DNA from: Nitrososphaerota archaeon
GTDB taxonomy: Archaea; Thermoproteota; Nitrososphaeria; Nitrososphaerales; Nitrososphaeraceae
Reading direction: 5' to 3'
Length of the DNA stretch: 64,000 bases
Assembly (NCBI GenBank): GCA_005877075.1
Contig: VBPX01000032.1
Span: 22,480-86,479 of the forward strand
Positions 20,788 through 31,275 of the stretch are shown piece by piece (the stretch's first letter is position 1; the number at the start of each line of letters is the position of its first letter). The notes under the pieces were generated by a model. The model had not been told where the DNA came from and did not search any database. It saw only the letters and a list, made by a program, of their open reading frames with translations. The translations under genes were made by a program, and so were the position numbers.

Positions 20788-21900
20788 ATGCCAGAACTGT
20801 GGCTAAATTATGGGAGTACCGATGTTATATTAGATCTCAAAGTAGAGAATCTTTCACTTATTGAAAATTCACAATTTGACATACTTAGCAATGAAATTTT
20901 AGATCAACAGATTGAATCTATCCCCATCGCTGAAAACACAACTCTCGTTCCTCTAGACACTTCCAATTCTACAGTTCAAATTATCTCTAAATTGGTTTCT
21001 TCAGCAGCAGGAAGTAAAGATGTTAAATTATCGATTGAATCTAGTGCAAGATCACGGAAAATATTATCAAACAAAATACAAAGTCAAAATATTGGTTTAT
21101 TTGAAAAAAATAATGGTAATTCCCTTAATCACACAAAAGAGAAAAATACTATCTTTATTTCAAAAGCAAACGTGGATCCTTTTTTTGGATATGGTGGCAC
21201 ACCCACAAATCTCTTGCGTGAATTTGAGCAAGAAAAAATGAATGAAGCTTTCCATTCAAGACAAGACGACCTGCCTCATCCTGGGGAAAAGGGACCCCCA
21301 TATGAAATTGCTGAGAAGTTTTCTAAAAATATGGAAGCAAAAGCTATTGAAATTATTTCAAATAATTACGGTATAAACAACCTTTTTTATGGAGACATAA
21401 TTCAATCACACCAGAGTGCCATTGAAAATCTAAATCAACTCTCTATAAGAAATCCTCAGGAATTAAAATCTCTAATAATAGGCACAAATATCGACACGCA
21501 TTCAAGTTTAACTTTATCAACTACACTGGATCAATTATGGAATTCAATTCATGTTCTCAAGAAAAATGGGATAGTTGTACTCATTTCTGAAAATGCTAAG
21601 GGTTTTGGAAGTAGAGGCATAGAAAAATTTGCATATGGCGAACTAAAATTGGAAGATTACAAGGAATCTATCTATATTGATGGAATGGAGCATAATATGT
21701 TTATTCATGAATTGAAAGAAAAGTATAACATGGCAATTCTTTCTTCATTACCGAAGTATTACTTGAAGGATATATTTGGATTTAAGATATTTTCAAATAT
21801 TCAAGAAGCAGTTGAAAATATTCTTGATATCAATGGCAAAAGTCATAGGATATCCATCATTCAAGATCCAAACGTGGCAATATTCAAGAATGATGATTAG
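20788..21900 (+). CDS. LarA/DUF2088-like protein (divergent lactate racemase family)
   Basis: DPFFGYGGTPTNLLREF and C-term LKKNGIVVLISENAKGFG...AILSSLPKYYLKDIFGFKIFSNIQEAVENIL resemble LarA C-terminal domain. Confidence 0.6.
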   Translation: MPELWLNYGSTDVILDLKVENLSLIENSQFDILSNEILDQQIESIPIAENTTLVPLDTSNSTVQIISKLVSSAAGSKDVKLSIESSARSRKILSNKIQSQNIGLFEKNNGNSLNHTKEKNTIFISKANVDPFFGYGGTPTNLLREFEQEKMNEAFHSRQDDLPHPGEKGPPYEIAEKFSKNMEAKAIEIISNNYGINNLFYGDIIQSHQSAIENLNQLSIRNPQELKSLIIGTNIDTHSSLTLSTTLDQLWNSIHVLKKNGIVVLISENAKGFGSRGIEKFAYGELKLEDYKESIYIDGMEHNMFIHELKEKYNMAILSSLPKYYLKDIFGFKIFSNIQEAVENILDINGKSHRISIIQDPNVAIFKNDD

Positions 21901-21974
21901 GTTGACTGGTAATAATAAATGATGAACCACGTAAACCTAAAGTTAAAATAATTAAATATCATCTATTTGATAAT

Positions 21975-22469
21975 TTGCAAAGCTGCTTACGAAAAAATGG
22001 AGATTATTTTTTCTATAGGTGTGGCCAAGAACACCTAAATTCAGTTATACAAATAAACTTGAATTCACTTCCTGAACATTACACCGAGTATTTTTTTGAG
22101 TCAATTCTCAAGGAATTACCTGAAGCATTTATTGTTGCAGAATGTGAGGGGAAAATAATTGGATATGTTATGTGCAAGATTGAATTCGGATTTTCAAATT
22201 TTAGAAAGTTGGGATTTGTTAAGAAAGGACATGTTGTATCTATTGCCATATTGGAAGAGCACAGGAGTAAGAAAGTAGGGACTATCCTAATGGAAGAAGC
22301 AATAAATGGGCTTGTATCAAGAAGGAACGAAGAGATCTACTTGGAGGTAAGGGTAAGCAATTCTCCAGCAATAAAGATGTACGAAAAATTGAATTTTAAA
22401 GTAAGGTCAAGATTGAAATCATATTATAGAGATGGTGAAGATGCTTACCTCATGGCATTAGAATTATAA
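21975..22469 (+). CDS. GNAT N-acetyltransferase (RimI/Ard1-like)
   Basis: VSIAILEEHRSKKVGTILMEEAI ... EVRVSNSPAIKMYEKLNFKV. Confidence 0.88.
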   Translation: MQSCLRKNGDYFFYRCGQEHLNSVIQINLNSLPEHYTEYFFESILKELPEAFIVAECEGKIIGYVMCKIEFGFSNFRKLGFVKKGHVVSIAILEEHRSKKVGTILMEEAINGLVSRRNEEIYLEVRVSNSPAIKMYEKLNFKVRSRLKSYYRDGEDAYLMALEL

Positions 22470-22699
22470 TGAGCAGAGTTAATAATAGTGCGACAAATGG
22501 TATGAGACAAAATAAACTAATTGGATTAATTTTACTTGTAGTTCCATCAGTTTTTTTCATACTCTTTTCATATTTGTTATTATTTACCGGATGGGATATT
22601 CTTGTGATAAAAATAACTTTAATAGTTATTGTAGGAATTCTGATGACAGTACTCGTATGGATGGGTTACACAATAGCTACTGCACCTCGCGATAAATGA
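22469..22699 (+). CDS. small two-TM protein
   Basis: 76 aa, two hydrophobic helices; start overlaps upstream stop (coupled). Confidence 0.6.
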   Translation: MSRVNNSATNGMRQNKLIGLILLVVPSVFFILFSYLLLFTGWDILVIKITLIVIVGILMTVLVWMGYTIATAPRDK

Positions 22700-22706
22700 A
22701 CAAATA

Positions 22707-23549
22707 CTAAATTATTTCAACGTCAGATACTATTTGATAAAATCGAGGACCTACCTCTCTTACTACCGTGATATTGTTAATTATGTGATTGAATTTACTG
22801 AACGCCTCAGATGTGTCCTTAATTCCATTCTGTTTTGCTGTTTTCTTATTGTCTGCTCTCACATGCGCAAAATAATGTACATCTCCTTTATTATTTGCAA
22901 GTGAACTTACAGCCGTATCTACAAATTCTCTTGCTATTTCTGGTAACGGCATTAGGACCCTTGTGGCTATTCCTTTAAGTTTGTTAGTTATTTCCAATTT
23001 TGCATCACCTAAAATCGGTATAACGTTTCTGTTTAATTTGTTGATCTCGATGTTTTCTTTACATAACTCATAAGCAACCGGATTGGAATCAATTGAATAA
23101 ATTTTAGAGGTTTTGTTATAATGCGATATTATAATTGAAAATGTTCCTACTCCTGCGAACATATTTATGATTACTTCATTTGGTTTAATCAATTTCGAAA
23201 TCCTCAGTCTTTCAGTAGATAATCTGGGTGAAAAATATGTATTTATTACATCTACCTTAAAAGTACAAGCATGTTCCTTATATACAGTAATCGCAGTATT
23301 TTCTCCAGATAACCATTCCAATTTGCGCAATCTATAATCACCTTCTATTCCTGATACTTGGCCGTATACTGTTTTTATTACTTTAACTTCTTCAATTAAT
23401 GTATCGGCAATTAGTTTCTTTTTTGAAGATAATGTTTCTGGTATTTTGATAATAGCAATGTTACCTATGATATCAAAAGAGGAACATAGCTTATCATGCT
23501 CCGAAACCTCGAGTTTTTTTTCCAATACAGTTTTTAACATTTTTGTCAT
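22707..23549 (-). CDS. trm5: tRNA (guanine37-N1)-methyltransferase Trm5/TYW2 family
   Basis: VYGQVSGIEGDYRLRKLEWLSG, TYFSPRLSTERLRI, INMFAGVGTFSI. Confidence 0.9.
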   Translation of the reverse strand: MTKMLKTVLEKKLEVSEHDKLCSSFDIIGNIAIIKIPETLSSKKKLIADTLIEEVKVIKTVYGQVSGIEGDYRLRKLEWLSGENTAITVYKEHACTFKVDVINTYFSPRLSTERLRISKLIKPNEVIINMFAGVGTFSIIISHYNKTSKIYSIDSNPVAYELCKENIEINKLNRNVIPILGDAKLEITNKLKGIATRVLMPLPEIAREFVDTAVSSLANNKGDVHYFAHVRADNKKTAKQNGIKDTSEAFSKFNHIINNITVVREVGPRFYQIVSDVEII

Positions 23550-23565
23550 ATTTTTGATTAATCAT

Positions 23566-25374
23566 TCAAGCTCTCTTATAATAATCTCCAGAATCTTTTT
23601 GAGCTCTGTCCAACCTTCCCCCAACTTTATTTATTCTAGGACGCCCTGTATTTTCATCGCGTCTGTATGTTATTGATAGAGTCTCAAGAAACTGATTCAT
23701 TCCAATATCTTTCTTTACCGGGGAGCCAACAAATCCTTCTTCCCCTGGACTTCCTGAAAAGATCATTAATGAATCCGCAACCAAATCTATTAGTTGCATA
23801 TCATGATCCACTATTATTGCAGATTTGCCTTGTGATTTAACAAATCTGTGAAGAAATTTTGCAATATTGATCCTGTCTTCCACATCTAAGAAAGCAGAAG
23901 GTTCATCCAGAGCATAAATGTCTGCAGGTCTTATGAGTGCGCAACAAACGGCTACTTTTTGTAACTCTCCGCCACTCAATGTACCGACCTTCTTGTCATA
24001 AAGTTTTTTGATGCCCATAGGGACAATAATTTGTTGTTCTATTGTAGAATCTTCAACTGGTCCGTGATATGCCGTACTTAAAAGGGATCCAATGCTACCA
24101 TCATACTCATTTTGCAGATATTGTGGTTTATACGATAGGGTAGTTTGAATATCTATTTGTCCACTGTCCGGCTTTTCTATACCCGCAATCATTTTCATAA
24201 GCGTTGTCTTTCCTAATGCATTAGCTCCCACCAATCCGACTATTTCTCCTTCTCTGATCTGTCCAGAAGAAACATTTAATTTAAAAGAAGGAAATGACTT
24301 TGTTAAATTAGAAAACTTAGTCAGGGGTCTATCTAATATTAGCTCTTCATTTACATTCGAGCCATCAAATTTAAATGATTTTTCTCTGAACCTTAGATTT
24401 TCTGCCGGAATAAAGCCATCCAAGAAGGCATTTATTCCCACCCTCGTTCCTTGTATTGGAGCAACAATTCCATATGCACTTGGCTCACCATATAATATAT
24501 GGATATAATCCGAAAGATAATCAAGAAGTGTCAAATCATGTTCAACAACCATCACACTTTTGCCATCACTTGCGAGTTGATTTATAGTTCTTGCAACAGC
24601 CAGACGCTGATAAATATCATTATAAGACGATGGTTCATCAAAGAAATAATAATCTGCGTCTTTATTGACTGCAACAGCTACTGCCAATCTTTGTAATTCT
24701 CCACCACTCAGTTCTGATAGAGAGTGGTCTAATGAATTGCCTAGAGATAATTGGTCGACAACTGAATCAAGTAATCCTCTTTCGTCATACTTTTTCAACA
24801 GCTCTCGTGCGGTACCTTTAAACGCCTTAGGAATCATTTGAACCATTTGAGGTTTGATTGATGTTCTTAAAGTACCCGAAGAAATTTTATCAAAATGGGG
24901 CTTTAATTCTGTTCCCTGAAAATTTTTTATAATTTCATCCCATTCTACTTCAGAGTCATAATTTCCAAGATTTGGTTTGATATTTCCAGATAATATGTTT
25001 AAAAGTGTGGATTTTCCGATTCCATTTCTTCCCAAAAGTCCTACTACTGCACCTTTCTTAAGTAATGGAATGTGATAAAGTCTGAATGAATTAATACCAT
25101 ATTGGTGTATTTTATGCTCTCCAATTTCTTTGGCCAGGTTAACTATTACTATCGCATCAAATGGACACTTTTTGATACAAATTCCACAACCTGTGCATAG
25201 TTCTTCGGAAATAACCGCCTTTCCATCTTCCGGTCTTTGAACTATACACTCCCCATCAGTCTTGTTAACGGGGCAATATACTATACATTCCAAGCCACAT
25301 TTCTTTGGTTGACATAATTCTTCGTCCAATACTGCCACTCTGTGAGTCGAATTAGAGCTCATACGTAATTTCAT
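23566..25374 (-). CDS. rli1: ABCE1/Rli1 ribosome recycling ATPase
   Basis: N-term 4Fe-4S cysteines (CGLECIVYCP, CTGCGICIKKCPFDAI) and two ABC domains. Confidence 0.97.
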   Translation of the reverse strand: MKLRMSSNSTHRVAVLDEELCQPKKCGLECIVYCPVNKTDGECIVQRPEDGKAVISEELCTGCGICIKKCPFDAIVIVNLAKEIGEHKIHQYGINSFRLYHIPLLKKGAVVGLLGRNGIGKSTLLNILSGNIKPNLGNYDSEVEWDEIIKNFQGTELKPHFDKISSGTLRTSIKPQMVQMIPKAFKGTARELLKKYDERGLLDSVVDQLSLGNSLDHSLSELSGGELQRLAVAVAVNKDADYYFFDEPSSYNDIYQRLAVARTINQLASDGKSVMVVEHDLTLLDYLSDYIHILYGEPSAYGIVAPIQGTRVGINAFLDGFIPAENLRFREKSFKFDGSNVNEELILDRPLTKFSNLTKSFPSFKLNVSSGQIREGEIVGLVGANALGKTTLMKMIAGIEKPDSGQIDIQTTLSYKPQYLQNEYDGSIGSLLSTAYHGPVEDSTIEQQIIVPMGIKKLYDKKVGTLSGGELQKVAVCCALIRPADIYALDEPSAFLDVEDRINIAKFLHRFVKSQGKSAIIVDHDMQLIDLVADSLMIFSGSPGEEGFVGSPVKKDIGMNQFLETLSITYRRDENTGRPRINKVGGRLDRAQKDSGDYYKRA

Positions 25375-25487
25375 TAATAAATATAAAAGAATCTATTATA
25401 ATTGTTAAGGAGCAAAATTTACAGCACTGACCTCTTTTTAATCAATTTTTCGTAAAGTTAAATTATCCCTTAGTGTTTAGTATTCCT

Positions 25488-25604
25488 AAGCCGGCCATAG
25501 TAACAGGGTGCGACCCGGTCCCATTCCGAACCCGGAAGTCAAACCTGTTATCGCTGTTGTGTTACTGATCTACGTGAGTGGTTGGGAAGCAGCAGTGCTG
25601 GCAT
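25488..25604 (+). rRNA. rrf: 5S ribosomal RNA
   Basis: gccggc...gctggc terminal stem; gcgacccggtcccattccgaacccggaagtcaaacc core; no 16S/23S adjacent. Confidence 0.95.
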
Positions 25605-25653
25605 TTTTATACTTTACAATTTTTAAGAGTAGGTATGTCATTAGTCCAGTATA

Positions 25654-26241
25654 TCAGCGATTGATGTTTTCTCCGACATGTATGTCTTTGAGTAGATCTC
25701 TAATGTCCATCGCTATATTGTCCAAAATTCCATAGAGAAACGCAAATTCTTTAGGGTGCCATATTCTACATTCTATAAGGCATGCAAAATCAACTACTCG
25801 AACAGATATTGATCGTGACACTTCGGACAATAAATTCCGAATTAAGAAATTATTAATTTGCTGGTCTCTCGTTAATCTAGCAGCCAAAATGCTACCACTC
25901 CAACCTACTTCATTGACGACTCCATTTGTTAATGTATAGTATAACCTGGAATTCAGAAGATTTTGATGATTTATATCATTTTCAATCAAATGCTGATTTT
26001 GGACAAGACAATAAACATTATGGAACGGTCCCATTCTTACAATATCTTCAGAGCCAACAAAGTCAATGTTTCCAGATAACATACAAATAAATCCATCTCT
26101 ATTCGCCAACCATTTCTCATAGTAAGGCTTGTATCGAGGAGGTACATCAAACTCAAAGCGTCCAATTCTACATTTGATATCCTCTGAATTAAGTAGATCA
26201 ATTATTTCTTTGGTTCGAAGAACAGGCAATGATATCACCAA
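25654..26241 (-). CDS. hypothetical protein (195 aa)
   Basis: Intact ORF; no family recognised. Confidence 0.6.
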   Translation of the reverse strand: MVISLPVLRTKEIIDLLNSEDIKCRIGRFEFDVPPRYKPYYEKWLANRDGFICMLSGNIDFVGSEDIVRMGPFHNVYCLVQNQHLIENDINHQNLLNSRLYYTLTNGVVNEVGWSGSILAARLTRDQQINNFLIRNLLSEVSRSISVRVVDFACLIECRIWHPKEFAFLYGILDNIAMDIRDLLKDIHVGENINR

Positions 26242-26267
26242 TATTGGCTACATGAAAATGTCCTATC

Positions 26268-27770
26268 TTACTTTTTCAAATTATTATTCCTAATGTATTT
26301 TACAATTGTTCTAATGCCAAAACCTGTAGCCCCTTTAGGGTTGTATGTTTTTTCCTGAGTCCCTTCTTGATTCCATGCTGTACCTGCAATGTCCAAGTGT
26401 ACCCAAGGAGTTTCATCGACAAAGTTAGATAAGAATGCTCCAGCAGTAATAGCTCCTGCCGATCTACCTCCAATGTTTTTCATATCTGCATTTGAACTTT
26501 TCAATTGTTCCTTGTATTCGTCATATAGCGGAAGTTCCCATATTTTTTCCCCAGTTTGATTTGAATATTCAATAATTTTCGTTACCAGTTCTTTATCATT
26601 CCCCATCATGGCCGCTACATTTGTACCCAGCGCAATTATTGCAGCCCCTGTTAAAGTTGCCATATCAATGATAGCTTTGGGCTGAAAAGTTTTTACGGCA
26701 AAGGCAAGTGCATCTGCAAGGATAATTCTACCCTCTGCATCAGTGTTTAACACCTCTACAGTTTTTCTGTTATACATCTTAATTATGTCACCAGGTCTGT
26801 ATGAACTTCCAGAAGGCATGTTCTCTACCGAAGGGATAATCCCAATTACGTTATTATCCAAATTTAGACCTGATACGGCTTTCATGATTCCCAATACATT
26901 ACATCCTCCACATTTGTCAAATTTCATTTCATCCATTTTTTCAGAAGGTTTGATTGAAATTCCTCCTGTATCAAAAGTAACTGCCTTTCCAACAATTACT
27001 ATTGGTTTTTCGTTTTTTGTTGAGCCTGAATATTCTATTATTATTAATTTTGGTGAGCTCGAACTTCCTTTCCCCACTGCCAAAATACCTCCTAATCCAT
27101 ATGATTCCATCTCTCCATTCTCAATGATTCTCACCTTCACCTTTTGATTGTTTGATAGCTTCACTGAAAAATTTGCAAGATCTTTAGGCGAACAATCATT
27201 TGGTGGCAAATTGCTTAAATTGCGACAAAATATTACTGCATCAGATACTATTGTAGAATCATGGATTATATTCTGATTTTTTTCTAAATCATTTTTTATT
27301 AATATTCTAACCTGATTTAAATCCGTTTTATCTTCATCAGTTTTATAATTATTAAACGAATAGTCTGACAACTTGATTCCCTCTACCGTAGCTGAAAGAT
27401 GATCTTGATCCATATTTTTAAATGGGATTAATGCGAATTCGTTTATTCCTAATTCTTTTGATTTATTGACAACTTTGCCAATCAAATTCCTCATTTTTTC
27501 TGGATTAAAATTCTTCTTATCACCAAGTCCTAATAGTAAAGCCCTTTTTATATTGGAGCCAGCATTATTATGAATGAGGCATATTGAACCACTTTTAGCG
27601 TTAAATTCTTTTGAGGCGATAATCTCTCGAATTAATGGATCAAAGTCAAGCGTAATTCCTGACAGCGATAAGGATGAAACTTCATCTGTAAAGACACAAT
27701 CTACCAATAACTGAGTTTTCAAGGAAGAAACATTATTCTCAACTTCAATAACTACCATGTCCAATTTCAC
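26268..27770 (-). CDS. pepA: leucyl aminopeptidase (M17)
   Basis: VGKAVTFDTGGISIKPSEKMDEMKFD, NTDAEGRIILADAL. Confidence 0.95.
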   Translation of the reverse strand: MKLDMVVIEVENNVSSLKTQLLVDCVFTDEVSSLSLSGITLDFDPLIREIIASKEFNAKSGSICLIHNNAGSNIKRALLLGLGDKKNFNPEKMRNLIGKVVNKSKELGINEFALIPFKNMDQDHLSATVEGIKLSDYSFNNYKTDEDKTDLNQVRILIKNDLEKNQNIIHDSTIVSDAVIFCRNLSNLPPNDCSPKDLANFSVKLSNNQKVKVRIIENGEMESYGLGGILAVGKGSSSSPKLIIIEYSGSTKNEKPIVIVGKAVTFDTGGISIKPSEKMDEMKFDKCGGCNVLGIMKAVSGLNLDNNVIGIIPSVENMPSGSSYRPGDIIKMYNRKTVEVLNTDAEGRIILADALAFAVKTFQPKAIIDMATLTGAAIIALGTNVAAMMGNDKELVTKIIEYSNQTGEKIWELPLYDEYKEQLKSSNADMKNIGGRSAGAITAGAFLSNFVDETPWVHLDIAGTAWNQEGTQEKTYNPKGATGFGIRTIVKYIRNNNLKK

Positions 27771-28024
27771 CAGTATACTTTATTTTAAAGTATTGAAGAA
27801 TTTGAAAAATTCTTTGTAGTTCACATTTAAAAATTATATGAAATTGCAAAAAAAAATTATAGTTGCAAGGGTTCCAAAAATCTATCAGAAAATTTGAATC
27901 AAATACTGCCGTGATTAATAATTTATAATCATCATTGAAATAATTTGACTTAGATATCACTTCGATAAATGTGTAAACTAAATCAAGAATAACATTCTAG
28001 GAAATTTATTAAATATCTGTAAGT

Positions 28025-29434
28025 GTGAATAATGTCAAATCAATGAAAAACAAAATGGAGAATATAGTTAATTATAAATCAAATCATAAATTTCTTGATA
28101 TTCCCTATGAACTTCGAGAATTTATGAAAAATGACACTTATTCATTACTTATCAAGGGCAAGCCGGGAAGTGGAAAGACTACACTTTCGCTTAGTATATT
28201 ACGTTCCTTGAAAGTAAAGAATAATTTTTTCTATATTTCTACCAGGTCATCCCCGAAACAATTAGTTGAACACTATCCATGGCTTCAAAAATTCACTAAA
28301 GATACGAAAGATATTGATAACGAGGAGGTTAGTCCAAATCTTTCCTCTTTTGAAGATGCGCGCCTCGACGAACCTGAATCGCTTTTTGAGAGGGTAACAA
28401 ATCAATTGATGGATGTTAAGAACCCTATGATAATAATCGATAGTTGGGATTCGGTCGCTTCTTTGATGGATAGAGAAGCACGACTAAACAATGAAAGAGT
28501 ACTCCAGACTTGGAGGGAAAGAGCCCAGGCAAAATTGATATTTACTAGTGAAGAATCAGTAGAATCAAGTCTAGAATCTATAGTAGACGGAGTTCTGGAG
28601 CTGAATTACCAATATATGGACGAAATCCGACTTAGAAGCCTATTTCTTAGAAAATTGAGAGGAATTCCAATTAAGAGGTCCCTCTATTTCTTTTCCCTGA
28701 AAAATAGAATATTGAGATGCTTTGACAGCTATGATCCAAGAGAATTTAAGATAAATAAACTTGAAAAAATCCCAAAGGAAAAAAATTATTCAAAACAAAT
28801 ATTGCAAACAGGATATGATGATCTTGATAAATACTTGGGGAGTGCCTTACCACATAATGGATTAGTAACAGTTGAAAAGGATAATGTTTTGTCTAATGAT
28901 ATAGTACTCTTATTTCTAAACGATCTGTTATATAATTTTGCAAGAAAACATTACAATTTACTTTTAGACTCAACAATCAGAGATAAATTAATACTTGAAT
29001 ACAAATCTAATATTCACAATTATTCAAAGTTATTTGCCTCAGTTCAACTTTACGGATCACACGAAATTCGAATGCAAGGTCAATTAAAACAAAAAGACGG
29101 TTTTTACAAGCATATAAGTAAAACAGTTGCAAAACTTGAAGGAAAAGGAAAAACAGTTTGTATGGTGGAATCAAATTCTTTGGATAGTTTCATCTCAACT
29201 TATTCTGATCTTGAAGATTATTGTAAATTCATTAAGAAAAAATTTGAGCTTTCGTTTTTGATTCTAAATTCAAATGACAATGTAGAAAAATATTATTCAG
29301 CAGCAGATATTCAATTAAAATTTATCCTAAATTGTGGAACTCTTTTTTTCAAATGCTCAATTCCTGCTTCAGCATTATTTGGAGTACATGTTGTGAATTC
29401 AATGCCCCAGATCCAGTTGTATCATGTTTTATAG
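28025..29434 (+). CDS. GvpD/KaiC-like RecA-superfamily ATPase, second domain degenerate
   Basis: Walker A GKPGSGKTT, Walker B MIIIDSWDS; second half begins QTGYDDLDKYLGSALPHNGLVTVEKDN, KaiC-like but without a P-loop. Confidence 0.75.
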   Translation: MNNVKSMKNKMENIVNYKSNHKFLDIPYELREFMKNDTYSLLIKGKPGSGKTTLSLSILRSLKVKNNFFYISTRSSPKQLVEHYPWLQKFTKDTKDIDNEEVSPNLSSFEDARLDEPESLFERVTNQLMDVKNPMIIIDSWDSVASLMDREARLNNERVLQTWRERAQAKLIFTSEESVESSLESIVDGVLELNYQYMDEIRLRSLFLRKLRGIPIKRSLYFFSLKNRILRCFDSYDPREFKINKLEKIPKEKNYSKQILQTGYDDLDKYLGSALPHNGLVTVEKDNVLSNDIVLLFLNDLLYNFARKHYNLLLDSTIRDKLILEYKSNIHNYSKLFASVQLYGSHEIRMQGQLKQKDGFYKHISKTVAKLEGKGKTVCMVESNSLDSFISTYSDLEDYCKFIKKKFELSFLILNSNDNVEKYYSAADIQLKFILNCGTLFFKCSIPASALFGVHVVNSMPQIQLYHVL

Positions 29435-29733
29435 CTTACTATCTTGTAGTATCCTTCTTCAGAATTCTCGTCCAAAGACATTGGCAAGAGATGCATCATT
29501 TGATCATAATAATCTAAAAATGCAGTTCCTTTATTTGTAACTTTATAAACCATCTTTGTTCCATTATTTTGTTCCATGATTAGACCAAAATTCAACAGGG
29601 AATCTATATAGTTTCTACATTGGTCGTTACTTAGCATTGCTTTATACATGATTTTAGTCTTCGTCTCCTCTCTTATCGCAGATTTCAATATAGCGGCTAT
29701 GACTCCGTATTTACTCCTATTTTTCATTGCCAA
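29422..29733 (-). CDS. winged-helix transcriptional regulator
   Basis: SNDQCRNYIDSLLNFGLIMEQNNGTKMVYKVTNKGTAFLDYYDQMMHL, typical archaeal wHTH. Confidence 0.85.
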   Translation of the reverse strand: MAMKNRSKYGVIAAILKSAIREETKTKIMYKAMLSNDQCRNYIDSLLNFGLIMEQNNGTKMVYKVTNKGTAFLDYYDQMMHLLPMSLDENSEEGYYKIVSYKT

Positions 29734-29939
29734 TTAGATGAAACTATGCAATATAACTGGAATGAAAGTATTAAATAGAAACTTAAATGACAACATTCAA
29801 CTACAAAAATTAGAAAAACTTTTTATATTATTTTTCTAGTTGAATTTTTGTTTTATAAAAAAAGATTAACTAATGTTTGATTAAATTTTACTTTAAAAAA
29901 ATATATGATTCTTATACTTGTAAACACGATTGTTAATTC

Positions 29940-30185
29940 CTATTTTTTTAGATTAAGAACACAATCCGTCATTACCGGTTTTATTTTTTGGAAATTTATT
30001 TTTCCGTTGGTTATTTTTCCCAATTTCTGCAATGAAATTGCCTTCTGTTTCATCAATAAAATGTGTTTGCTGCAAACCAGACCTATCATATACTCTTCCT
30101 TTTCTAATTGTACGGAAACAATGTGTGAAGGAGGATAGGGACAAACTTTTCCATTTACCATTATCGAACATCTTTCGAGAACCAT
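29940..30185 (-). CDS. hypothetical protein (81 aa)
   Basis: Intact ORF with CSIM..KVCPYPPSH..VCSKH Cys/His pattern; no family assigned. Confidence 0.5.
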   Translation of the reverse strand: MVLERCSIMVNGKVCPYPPSHIVSVQLEKEEYMIGLVCSKHILLMKQKAISLQKLGKITNGKINFQKIKPVMTDCVLNLKK

Positions 30186-30325
30186 TTTATTTATAATTTC
30201 TATCAGACAAAGGCATTATAACATTTTTGTTTGTTGGCTGAGGAGCCTTACATTGAAGGATTTTATTTTAAAAAATAATAAAAATCATAAATATGCAAAA
30301 ATAATTAATAATTTTTCAGAATATC

Positions 30326-31275
30326 TCATTGTTGACCATCTAAAATTGTTTTTATTTCTTTACATCTTTTCCTTAAAGAAACTGTAGAAATATCCGCTAC
30401 CTGACAGACTTCAACCTGTCGCAAAAATTCATTGCAATCCTGTGACGCAATGTATATGATTGCTCCTGCAAAAGCGCGTGGATTTTTTCCGATTGAAATC
30501 CTGCTATGTTGTACTAGTGAAAAGATTCTTAGCGCTTCTCTTTTTGTTTTTTCAGTAAGTCTCAACCTATTTGAAATAAGTGTTACATAATCAATTCCTT
30601 GAATAACAGGAATCTTTAAGGAAAGTTCTTTCAAGATCAATTTGTAATGTGACATAATTTCCTTACTTGGGATATTGCATACATACGAAATGTCTGATAT
30701 TGTTTTTGGTATTGCAATCTCTCTACATGCTGCATATATCGCTGCCGCAACGAGCGCTACTGTAGATCTGCCTTTCGCTAACTTTCGTATTGCAGCTTTA
30801 CGATAAATATATGCTGCATTTTCCATAACTGCCTGACTTAGATAGAGCTTGTCACCAAAATTATTCAAATATTTCAGGGCTTTATCAAGATTCCTTGAAA
30901 TCGAATCATTAAGTTGAGATCTATTATTCCATGTTCTTAATCTCTGAATCGTTTCCTTTTGTGCTGGATCTAACATTTTGCCTCTTCCATCGGTGTCGTT
31001 TAATCCAATTAATGTGGACAAACCCTTATGACTAACTGTTAAAGATTCTGGCATACCGATACGAGATTTATCCTTATATTCACCTTTTTCAGAATATGCT
31101 AAATCATTGTTGTAGATTTTTTCGTTAGAAACACATCCACAGGAACTACACACATATTCGAAAGTACGTCTAAAACCAACGTATAATTTTCACATTGATT
31201 GCATTGAATTCTATCAGTCACTTGTGATTTTCCGGATTCATCATTTTGAATCTGTTTTCCATTTTCTAAAGCCAT
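30326..31275 (-). pseudogene. tfb: transcription initiation factor B (TFB), zinc ribbon interrupted by an apparent frameshift
   Basis: Cyclin-fold repeats in ORF 30326..31153; the first half of the zinc ribbon lies in another frame (MALENGKQIQNDESGKSQVTDRIQCNQCENYTLVLD, ATG at 31275). One extra base gives CNQCENYTLVLD-RTFEYVCSSCGCV. Confidence 0.85.
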
